A DNA stretch of 32,781 nt from an uncultured Flavobacteriales bacterium (lineage in GTDB: Bacteria > Bacteroidota > Bacteroidia > Flavobacteriales_D > Parvicellaceae): contig CAJYBK010000007.1 of assembly GCA_913064955.1 (NCBI GenBank), forward strand, positions 1 to 32,781, given 5' to 3'. The notes under the pieces are model-generated. The model ran no database searches, had not been told where the DNA came from, and saw nothing but the letters and a program-made list of their open reading frames with translations. The position numbers were made by a program, and so were the translations under genes. Positions 9,215 to 17,033 of this stretch are shown piece by piece (the stretch's first letter is position 1; each line of letters begins with the position of its first letter).

Positions 9215-10837
9215 ATGAAAAAGATTGAGGGAAATATTGTTGACGTTGTGAATAAAACTATTCATCAAGGATCTGTACACATTGAAAACGGTGTAATAGT
9301 TCAAATAGCAAAACATTCAACCGAATCAACAGACTTTATAATCCCAGGATTTGTCGATGCCCATGTTCATGTGGAGAGTTCTATGTTGATTCCTTCTGAA
9401 TTTGCTAGACTTGCTGTTTGTCATGGCTCTGTTGCTACAATTTCTGACCCCCATGAGATTGGCAATGTACTAGGTAAGGAAGGTGTGGAGTTCATGGTAA
9501 AAAATGGATTAAAAACACCTTTTAAATTTCACTTTGGTGCACCTTCATGTGTCCCTGCTACTGTGTTTGAAACTGCTGGAGCAACCATTGACTTGGATGA
9601 TTTGGAGGAGATTTTCAAATTACCTAGAGTTAACTATCTTGCTGAAATGATGAATTTTCCTGGTGTCTTATTCAAGGACCCGGATGTGATGGCTAAAATT
9701 AAATTAGCACATGACCTTGGAAAAGAGGTAGATGGACATGCTCCTGGACTAAGAGGAGAAGATGCCAGAAAGTATATTGCCGCTGGAATAACCACAGATC
9801 ATGAGTGCTTTACCAAAGATGAAGCTTTAGACAAATTGAAGTATGGAATGAAGATACTTATCCGAGAAGGAAGCGCTGCCAAAAACTTTGAAGCACTGTG
9901 GTCACTAATCGATGAATATCCTGAAATGGTTATGCTTTGTTCTGATGACAAACACCCAAACGACTTAGCGGTTGGACATATTAACAAATTAGCAAAAAGA
10001 GCAATAGATAAAGGTTGTGATGTTTTTAATGTTTTAAGGGCTGCATCTATGAATCCGGTTAAGCATTATAAAATGGATGTAGGATTACTACAAAAAAATG
10101 ACCCTGCAGATTTTTGCATCGTTTCTGACTTAAAGTCTTTTGATGTTAAGGCAACTTATATTGATGGCGAATTGGTAGCAGAGAATGGCCAAACTAAAAT
10201 AAATAGCATAGAGGAAGAAGCTGTAAATAATTTTAATTGTTCTGAAATTACACGAAATCAGATAATGATGGAAGATACCGGACGTCCTGTTCAAGTAATT
10301 GTTGTAGAAGATGGACAATTGATTACTGAAAAGTCAGTTGCTACAATTGCTGGAAACAACGGTTTTCTAGAATCAGATGTAAATCAAGATGTATTAAAAA
10401 TTGTAGTAGTTAATAGATATTTTGACGCACCTCCAGCTGTTTCCTTCATAAAGAACTTCGGATTAAAACAAGGAGCCATTGCATCTTGCGTGGCACATGA
10501 CAGCCATAATATTATCGCTGTTGGAACCAACGACAAAGACATTACAGAATCTATTAACCTTATTATCAAATCACTTGGCGGTGTTTCATTGGCCAATGGC
10601 GAAGAAAAGAAGATTGTACCGCTACCAGTTGCGGGTATAATGTCTGCATTGGATGGTTATGAAGTTGCTAATTTATACGAAGCGATCGATAAAAGATCTA
10701 AAGAATTGGGAGCTACACTAACTTCACCCTTTATGACACTTTCATTTTGTGCCTTATTGGTTATACCTAAATTAAAATTAAGTGACAAAGGCTTATTTGA
10801 TGGTGAGAGTTTTGCTTTTACAAGTGCATATGCGTGA
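9215..10837 (+). CDS. ade: Adenine deaminase
   Basis: PGFVDAHVHVESSMLIPSEFARLAVCHGSVATISDPHEIGNVLG, DGHAPGLRGEDARKYIAAGITTDHECFT, CSDDKHPNDL: adenine deaminase signature. Confidence 0.95.
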   Translation: MKKIEGNIVDVVNKTIHQGSVHIENGVIVQIAKHSTESTDFIIPGFVDAHVHVESSMLIPSEFARLAVCHGSVATISDPHEIGNVLGKEGVEFMVKNGLKTPFKFHFGAPSCVPATVFETAGATIDLDDLEEIFKLPRVNYLAEMMNFPGVLFKDPDVMAKIKLAHDLGKEVDGHAPGLRGEDARKYIAAGITTDHECFTKDEALDKLKYGMKILIREGSAAKNFEALWSLIDEYPEMVMLCSDDKHPNDLAVGHINKLAKRAIDKGCDVFNVLRAASMNPVKHYKMDVGLLQKNDPADFCIVSDLKSFDVKATYIDGELVAENGQTKINSIEEEAVNNFNCSEITRNQIMMEDTGRPVQVIVVEDGQLITEKSVATIAGNNGFLESDVNQDVLKIVVVNRYFDAPPAVSFIKNFGLKQGAIASCVAHDSHNIIAVGTNDKDITESINLIIKSLGGVSLANGEEKKIVPLPVAGIMSALDGYEVANLYEAIDKRSKELGATLTSPFMTLSFCALLVIPKLKLSDKGLFDGESFAFTSAYA

Positions 10838-10876
10838 TTTCTTCAAGCATGACAACTTAAAAAAATTGAAATCTAC

Positions 10877-11572
10877 CTACTCTATCTCAAACCAACAGTC
10901 TACCGAATAATCTATTTTGATTTTCTGAAAAGAACCATCAAAATAAGCGAAATCATTGCTTTTCATAAAAGAATCCGAAACTCCCATTCTATAATTTCTT
11001 CTATAAATATTTTCTTCTCCAGAAACCTTTCTGGTACCTATAGTTATTTTCAATGGAGAACCAACCTTACTTTCAATAGCTCCTAAAAGATCTGTAGCAT
11101 TACCTTTAGCATTGCTAATGGCTTCAATACGCACCATTCTTTCAATTTCCTCTCTCTTAGAATAATCCAATTTATAGATATAAGCGTCATCCACTTTCAG
11201 CACGTCCAACTTTTTGAAGATTTTAATCACTTCATCAGCAGACTCCGCCATCACAGACAATTCTAAACTTTTGACAACTTCTTTTCTATTCCATGTCAAT
11301 CTTCCAAAATTCGCTCCTTCATTCATCAAAGTTATTCGCTCCCCTATGACACCTAACTCATTAAGACTTTTGACCAATTCTGTCTGTTTACTCTCCACAC
11401 TTTTATCCTTATCGTCAAAAATGGTCACTTTGATAAATATTTCATCTGGTGTTACTTCTTCAAAAGCGTACCCTTCTACATGAATATTTGGCCTATCCAA
11501 TAAAGAATTGGTTTGTGAAAACCCATGAAAACTTAATGTAAAGAGAAAAACAACTAGGGATAGATATTTCAT
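10877..11572 (-). CDS. SIMPL (DUF541) domain periplasmic protein
   Basis: Signal peptide, then IHVEGYAFEEVTPDEIFIKVTIFDDKDKSVES...; SIMPL-like pattern; downstream of the DUF4835 gene. Confidence 0.75.
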   Translation of the reverse strand: MKYLSLVVFLFTLSFHGFSQTNSLLDRPNIHVEGYAFEEVTPDEIFIKVTIFDDKDKSVESKQTELVKSLNELGVIGERITLMNEGANFGRLTWNRKEVVKSLELSVMAESADEVIKIFKKLDVLKVDDAYIYKLDYSKREEIERMVRIEAISNAKGNATDLLGAIESKVGSPLKITIGTRKVSGEENIYRRNYRMGVSDSFMKSNDFAYFDGSFQKIKIDYSVDCWFEIE

Positions 11573-11573
11573 A

Positions 11574-12467
11574 TTATTTCTTCATTTTATTATACTTGGA
11601 AATGTTTCCTGGGTCTAATTTAGTTACTGTCATGTACACCTGGTTCTTAGTTTGATCATCCATGTCTTTAAACATATTAACTACTTCATCAGATTTAGCC
11701 GCAAAAAATATTTGAACATTCAAACTGTTGGGTTGTGTTTTATGAATTTCTTCTAATGATTTTAACGCATCAACCACAACTTGTACGGCCTTTTTATTGT
11801 CACTATAAAGTTGATCAAATCCTTTTCTATGATAATTATAATAACATGTTCTTAGATTTACAAAAGCATTGTTCAATACATTATCGACCATTGAGAATCT
11901 ATTCTTTTTACCTTCTGTAGGTTTCCAACCTGGCTCTGACGCATTCTGACATCTTCCCACGAGTTGCTGTGCTTTATTGAAGAATTGTGTTCCGCCTTTT
12001 AAAGAGAAAGAATCATAATCATATCCAAGAGCCATATATACATAAAAAGCAACCACATCAGACAAATTATTTTGATGCCTATCTGGAGTATAAATCAATG
12101 CCTGCCCTCTATCGTAAACGAAACTCAATTTCTCATCATTGAAATTAAATAGTCTAGTCTTATAATCACTATTGTAAACCGGTCTTGAAGAAGACACTTG
12201 AATGCTTCCTGTAAAATTACTTCCACTTTTTGTATTGATAGTAATCAAGATACTCATGTCAATTTTTTCATTGTCTGCGAAATTATCATCTGTCCATTTT
12301 TGAGAACCTACAAACTCAAATACGGAGGACTCCAAAGCTTTAATGATTTCAGTATTGGCTGGATCACTTTTTAAAGTTGGTGCTATCACCGTAACATCAC
12401 AATTAAACTCTTGCGCAGTTGCAATCAATGAAAATACTAATGCTATAATTAAAAATAAATTTCTCAT
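11574..12467 (-). CDS. DUF4835 / PorD-like type IX secretion-associated protein
   Basis: MRNLFLIIALVFSLIATAQEFNCDVTVIAPTLK..., VVAFYVYMALGYDYDSFSLKGGTQFFNKAQQLV..; recalled family and synteny (bamD-rpoZ-coaBC-this). Confidence 0.85.
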   Translation of the reverse strand: MRNLFLIIALVFSLIATAQEFNCDVTVIAPTLKSDPANTEIIKALESSVFEFVGSQKWTDDNFADNEKIDMSILITINTKSGSNFTGSIQVSSSRPVYNSDYKTRLFNFNDEKLSFVYDRGQALIYTPDRHQNNLSDVVAFYVYMALGYDYDSFSLKGGTQFFNKAQQLVGRCQNASEPGWKPTEGKKNRFSMVDNVLNNAFVNLRTCYYNYHRKGFDQLYSDNKKAVQVVVDALKSLEEIHKTQPNSLNVQIFFAAKSDEVVNMFKDMDDQTKNQVYMTVTKLDPGNISKYNKMKK

Positions 12468-12477
12468 GCTTCTTCTC

Positions 12478-13671
12478 CTACAATAATTCTTCCAATTTGT
12501 TCAGTATATCTTCTGCTACCTTTTCCTTGGACTTTAACTCAAAACTTGTGGATTTATTGTCCTTTTCAATAATAGTTACTTTGTTAGTATCCGTCTGGAA
12601 CCCTGCACCTTTGTCTTCAAGAGTATTCAATACAATGGCGTCCAACTTTTTCTTTTCTAATTTCCCTTGTGCATGCGCAACTGCATCGTTTGTTTCCAAA
12701 GCAAAGCCAATTAATTTCTGATTAGTTTTATTTTGTCCCATCCATTTCAAAATGTCTTGGGTTTTCTCCAATTCAATGCTCCAATCATCTTGTTTCTTCT
12801 TCACTTTGATATTCGATACTTCCTTAGGCGTATAATCTGCAACAGCAGCTGCCATTATAATTGCATCCTGATCAAAATTTGATTGGCATGCTTCAAACAT
12901 TTCTTTTGCGGAAATTACTTTTACCATTTTCAATAAGCCTGACGGTGCAGATAAGGCACTAGGACCTGATATCAAAGTTACTTCCGCTCCCCTTTTGACA
13001 GCAGCCTCTGCCAAAGCATAGCCCATTTTACCTGAACTTCTATTGCCTATGTACCTAACAGGATCAATAGGTTCGTGCGTTGGTCCAGCTGTTATTAAAA
13101 CCTTCTTACCAGTAAGAGACAGTCCTTCTTTTAAAAATGTATTTAGTACTTCAATGATATGCTCCGGTTCAGCTAATCTTCCTTCTCCAACCAAACCACT
13201 AGCTAGTTCTCCACTTTCTGGATAGATTATGCGATTACCTCTTTCTTCTAAGGTCTTCATGTTATCTTGTGTGCTACCATGCGCATACATGTCTAAATCC
13301 ATTGCTGGAGCAACAAAAACTGGACATTTAGCCGAAAGATAAGTGGCGATTAAGAAATTATCAGCATTACCCGATATCATTTTAGAAATGGAATTAGCCG
13401 TTGCCGGTGCAACAAGCATGATATCTGCCCACAATCCTAATTCCACGTGGTTATTCCACTCACCAGTTTGATCATCCTTAAGAAAATCAATTAGAACTGG
13501 TTCTTTAGATAAAGTACTTAAAGTTAGGGGTGTGACAAAATCAGAAGAGGCCTTTGTCATGATTACTCTGACAAATGCCCCTTGCTTTTTTAAAAGTCTT
13601 ATAATAAACGCTGCTTTATACGCAGCAATACTACCTGTGACTGCTAAAAGAATTTTCTTTCCTTTAAGCAT
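12478..13671 (-). CDS. coaBC: Bifunctional phosphopantothenoylcysteine decarboxylase/phosphopantothenate-cysteine ligase
   Basis: MLKGKKILLAVTGSIAAYKA, VAPATANSISKMISGNADNF, APAMDLDMY, KKVLITAGPTHEPIDPVRYIGNRSSGKMGYALAEAA. Confidence 0.97.
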   Translation of the reverse strand: MLKGKKILLAVTGSIAAYKAAFIIRLLKKQGAFVRVIMTKASSDFVTPLTLSTLSKEPVLIDFLKDDQTGEWNNHVELGLWADIMLVAPATANSISKMISGNADNFLIATYLSAKCPVFVAPAMDLDMYAHGSTQDNMKTLEERGNRIIYPESGELASGLVGEGRLAEPEHIIEVLNTFLKEGLSLTGKKVLITAGPTHEPIDPVRYIGNRSSGKMGYALAEAAVKRGAEVTLISGPSALSAPSGLLKMVKVISAKEMFEACQSNFDQDAIIMAAAVADYTPKEVSNIKVKKKQDDWSIELEKTQDILKWMGQNKTNQKLIGFALETNDAVAHAQGKLEKKKLDAIVLNTLEDKGAGFQTDTNKVTIIEKDNKSTSFELKSKEKVAEDILNKLEELL

Positions 13672-13680
13672 ATAGGTATT

Positions 13681-14010
13681 TTATTGTTCTGTTTTGTTCT
13701 CAGCCAATTTCCAAAACAACTTATCTTCTTCATACTCTTGAATTGATATAGCAGTTGGCTTAGGTAATCTTTCGTAAAAACGAGAAACCTCAATTTGCTC
13801 TCTGTTCTCAAAAATTTCTTCCAAGTTATCTGTACTAGAAGCAAATTCTTCCAATTTTGCAGATAATTCTTCTTTCAAACCAGTGTTAATCTGATCTGCT
13901 CTTTTAGATAATACAACTACTGCTTGGTAAGCATTACCTGTAGCATTATCCAAATCGTTCATGTTACGGGTGATAGTTGTTTTTTCAGCTGTACTGTCTC
14001 TGTATGCCAT
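13681..14010 (-). CDS. rpoZ: RNA polymerase omega subunit-like protein
   Basis: ATGNAYQAVVVLSKRADQINTGLKEELSAKLEEF matches the Bacteroidota omega-like pattern; position between bamD and coaBC. Confidence 0.8.
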   Translation of the reverse strand: MAYRDSTAEKTTITRNMNDLDNATGNAYQAVVVLSKRADQINTGLKEELSAKLEEFASSTDNLEEIFENREQIEVSRFYERLPKPTAISIQEYEEDKLFWKLAENKTEQ

Positions 14011-14021
14011 GTATATACCTA

Positions 14022-14828
14022 TTAATTGTTATTCAGTTTTTCAATTGCTTTTACGCTTGCTTTGTTATAATTCTCAGCACTTTTAATATAAGTACTTTCA
14101 CTATAACGGTCTGCAAAGATACGATAAGATTTAATTGTTTCTTGATATCTTTCCTGTTTTTTTGATTCTACGCTATTCTCTGCCAATAAATAATTTGCTT
14201 TCACAATCAAATACATCAACTCTTCGCGGTATTTTGTATCTGGATATGATTTGATGGTTGTATTAAAAGCAATTACTGCAGACTTGTATTTCTCCATCTT
14301 ATAGTATAGTTTCCCCTGCTCATAGCTTTTACGCTCCAATTTACCACGTAACTCCTTAATCATATAGTTACATGTATCTATTTTTTCAGATTCTGGATAC
14401 TGATCCATAAACAATTGCAAATCATCAATTGCTTTTCTAGTATCCGTAGGGTCTAAGTTATAATCAGGCGAGTTTTGCTTGGTACATAAGGCTGACATGT
14501 ATGCACATTCTTCTTTTCTAGCGCTGTAAGGAAAGTTTTTAGTAAATCTTTTGAAATAATAAGATGCCATGTAGTAATCCTTCAGGCAATACTGAGTTTT
14601 AGCATAATAATAGTAAACATCCTCTCCTTTTTCAGTCATTCTATAATAAGTCATCAACTCATCAAAAAGAGGCATTGCTCTATAGCAGTCACCTTCATCA
14701 TACAACTTAATAGCAGTAGTATACTTTAATTCATAATCATTACTCTTTAGTATTTTATTATACTCGCTACAACTAGAGAGCAATAAAATAAAGGAAAGCA
14801 ATGGTATTAAAAGTTTCATTTTCAGCAT
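14022..14828 (-). CDS. bamD: Outer-membrane assembly lipoprotein BamD (start 14828 or 14819)
   Basis: Lipobox LLLSSCSEYNKILKSND, TPR-like repeats (YYYAKTQYCLKDYYMASYYFKRFTKNFPYS...), characteristic synteny. Confidence 0.92.
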   Translation of the reverse strand: MLKMKLLIPLLSFILLLSSCSEYNKILKSNDYELKYTTAIKLYDEGDCYRAMPLFDELMTYYRMTEKGEDVYYYYAKTQYCLKDYYMASYYFKRFTKNFPYSARKEECAYMSALCTKQNSPDYNLDPTDTRKAIDDLQLFMDQYPESEKIDTCNYMIKELRGKLERKSYEQGKLYYKMEKYKSAVIAFNTTIKSYPDTKYREELMYLIVKANYLLAENSVESKKQERYQETIKSYRIFADRYSESTYIKSAENYNKASVKAIEKLNNN

Positions 14829-14835
14829 AAGCGGA

Positions 14836-14843
14836 CAAAGGTA
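14836..14843 (-). promoter_or_regulatory. Bacteroidota -7 box (TACCTTTG) upstream of bamD
   Basis: CAAAGGTA on + strand, 7 nt upstream of the first bamD ATG. Confidence 0.5.
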
Positions 14844-14952
14844 AAATTATTTTTCTGCTTTAGAACGACAAAAATAGGCATTGCGTATCTTATTATGATT
14901 TTTTATGAAATATTAAATCAAACATCGATGGTTAATAATTTTACTAACATCA

Positions 14953-14984
14953 TTTGAGCACATTTTAAATTTGGTCTACCTTTG
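14953..14984 (+). promoter_or_regulatory. Consensus Bacteroidota promoter TTTG-N20-TACCTTTG
   Basis: TTTG 14953-14956, 20-nt spacer, TACCTTTG 14977-14984; 23 nt before the ATG at 15008. Confidence 0.8.
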
Positions 14985-15007
14985 CAACCAAATCATAGAT
15001 TAAAAAG

Positions 15008-16255
15008 ATGGATATATTTGACAGAATAGCCAATAACAAAGGACCACTAGGTCAGCATATGGCTGCATCACATGGATATTTTACGTTCCCTATGTTAACA
15101 GGGGAAATAGATTCTCACATGTATTTTAGAGATAAGAAAGTTTTAACATGGAGCATCAACAATTACTTAGGTTTATCAAACTTACCTGAAGTAAGAAAAG
15201 TGGATGCAGATGCGGCAAGAGATTGGGGTATGGGATATCCTATGGGTGCAAGAATGATGAGTGGACAAACAGAATACCATGTTCAATTTGAAAAAGAAAT
15301 TGCTGAATTCATGGAAATGGAATCTGCTTACTTGTTGAATTTTGGCTACCAAGGTTTTATGTCCGTTGTTGATTCTTTGACTCACAGGAATGATGTAATT
15401 GTATATGATAGTGAATGTCACGCATGTTTGGTGGATGGAATTAGACTTCATCAAGGTAAAACTTTCGTTTTTCCTCACAATGACATGGAAAAATGTAAAA
15501 CATCTTTAGAAAGAGCTGAAAAAATAGTTGCAGAAACAGGTGGAGGTATTCTTTTGATTACAGAAGGTGTTTTTGGAATGAGCGGAGATCAAGGAAAGTT
15601 GAAGGAAATTGTAGAATTAAGAAAACAAGGACACAAATTCAGACTTTTGGTTGATGATGCTCACGGATTTGGTACACTTGGAGCGAAAGGTCAGGGTGCT
15701 GGTGAAGCGCAAGGAGTACATCAAGAAATTGACGTGCTTTTAGGAACATTCGCTAAATCTATGGCTAGTGTTGGAGCATTTGTATGTAGTAAGAAAGACG
15801 TTATTGATTTCTTGACTTACAATATGAGATCTCAAGTATTTGCTAAATCACTTCCAATGCCTTTAACAATAGGTGCTCTTAAGAGATTAGAGTTATTAAA
15901 AGCCCCAACTCAAAGAGAAAAATTGTGGACGATCACTAATGCGTTACAATCTGGATTAAGAGATGCAGGATTTAACTTAGGTAATACCAACTCATGCGTT
16001 ACACCTGTTATGCTTAGTGGTACGCTTGGTGAAGCAACCATGATTACAAAAGATTTAAGAGAGAATTACGCGATTTTTACTTCTATTGTTGTTTATCCAG
16101 TTGTTCCTAAAGGCATGATTTTATTGAGATTAATACCTACTGCTTCACACTCATTAGATGATGTGAAGTATACTATTGACACGTTCAAAATTGTAAAAGA
16201 AAAATTAGACGCTGGAGAATACAAAGCAGATGCGATTGTTGACGTAACAGTTTAA
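15008..16255 (+). CDS. PLP-dependent alpha-oxoamine synthase family (serine palmitoyltransferase / cysteate acyltransferase / KBL-like)
   Basis: WSINNYLGLSNLPEVRK, YPMGARMMSGQTEYH, LLVDDAHGFGTLG, GTFAKSMASVGAFVCS (PLP lysine), LLRLIPTASHS. Substrate not assignable by eye. Confidence 0.9.
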   Translation: MDIFDRIANNKGPLGQHMAASHGYFTFPMLTGEIDSHMYFRDKKVLTWSINNYLGLSNLPEVRKVDADAARDWGMGYPMGARMMSGQTEYHVQFEKEIAEFMEMESAYLLNFGYQGFMSVVDSLTHRNDVIVYDSECHACLVDGIRLHQGKTFVFPHNDMEKCKTSLERAEKIVAETGGGILLITEGVFGMSGDQGKLKEIVELRKQGHKFRLLVDDAHGFGTLGAKGQGAGEAQGVHQEIDVLLGTFAKSMASVGAFVCSKKDVIDFLTYNMRSQVFAKSLPMPLTIGALKRLELLKAPTQREKLWTITNALQSGLRDAGFNLGNTNSCVTPVMLSGTLGEATMITKDLRENYAIFTSIVVYPVVPKGMILLRLIPTASHSLDDVKYTIDTFKIVKEKLDAGEYKADAIVDVTV

Positions 16256-16276
16256 GATTTCATTCAATATTTTTAG

Positions 16277-16318
16277 AACCCGTTTAGAATTTTTAATTTT
16301 GAACGGGTTTTTATTTTT
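16277..16318 (+). terminator. Rho-independent terminator after the alpha-oxoamine synthase gene
   Basis: AACCCGTT (16277-16284) / AACGGGTT (16302-16309) stem followed by TTTATTTTT. Confidence 0.8.
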
Positions 16319-16322
16319 AACA

Positions 16323-17033
16323 ATGTGGTATCTACTTAACATATTCCAATTAGCAGGTATGATCATTTTCAATTTGATCTTCTTACCTATCGTCATATTG
16401 GTTGGTTTGTTTTCGCAAAAAGCAATGCAATGGATGGCGCGATTTATTTGGTCACCTGTTATGTTGTCATTTCCGTTTGGTTCTGCAACTATAATAGGTA
16501 AAGAAAACATTGACACAGAAAAACCATGTATTTATGTTGCCAATCATTCTTCTCATTTTGATATTCCCGCGTTATATGTTGTGTTTCCTTTTTTTATGTA
16601 TTTCATTGCTAAGCAAGAACTCAGTAAAGTACCTATGTTTGGTTGGGCCAACACACTAGTTGGCACCATTTGGATTGATAGAAAAGATCGTTCTAAAGCT
16701 ATGGCAACTATGAAATTGGCAGGTGAACAAATCAAAAATGGAAAAAATGTAATCTCATTCCCGGAAGGAACAAGAAGCAAAGATGGTAATATTGGCCTTT
16801 TCAAAAAAGGAACTTTTGCGCTGGCTCAAAGTTGTGCCGTTGATGTTGTCCCAATTTATATGCATGGAACTAGACCTTTAAACCCGCCTGGAACCATCTG
16901 GATGCGTCCAAGTAAAGTCAAAGTTGTGGTTGGTAAAAGACTGTCAATAGAAGACTATAAAGACTACAAACCTGAAGAATTTGCCAACGAAGTTTGTTCT
17001 ATTGTAAAAGAACTGAAAAATAGTTTAGATTAG
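16323..17033 (+). CDS. 1-acyl-sn-glycerol-3-phosphate acyltransferase (PlsC-like)
   Basis: VANHSSHFDIPALY (HX4D), FPEGTRSKDGNIGLFKKGTFALAQ. ATG at 16323 preferred: the track start (TTG 16299) lies inside the preceding terminator. Confidence 0.92.
   Translation: MWYLLNIFQLAGMIIFNLIFLPIVILVGLFSQKAMQWMARFIWSPVMLSFPFGSATIIGKENIDTEKPCIYVANHSSHFDIPALYVVFPFFMYFIAKQELSKVPMFGWANTLVGTIWIDRKDRSKAMATMKLAGEQIKNGKNVISFPEGTRSKDGNIGLFKKGTFALAQSCAVDVVPIYMHGTRPLNPPGTIWMRPSKVKVVVGKRLSIEDYKDYKPEEFANEVCSIVKELKNSLD

Noticed and set aside
9799-10596. Minus-strand ORFs within adenine deaminase
   Set aside because: Shadow ORFs antisense to ade.
11214-13225. Plus-strand ORFs 11214, 11735, 12497 and 13043
   Set aside because: Antisense to the SIMPL, DUF4835 and coaBC genes; no recognisable products.
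13644-13844. 66-aa minus-strand ORF overlapping rpoZ
   Set aside because: Alternative frame of the omega-like gene.
15182-16804. Minus-strand ORFs 15182, 16205 and 16553
   Set aside because: Antisense shadows of the alpha-oxoamine synthase and plsC genes.
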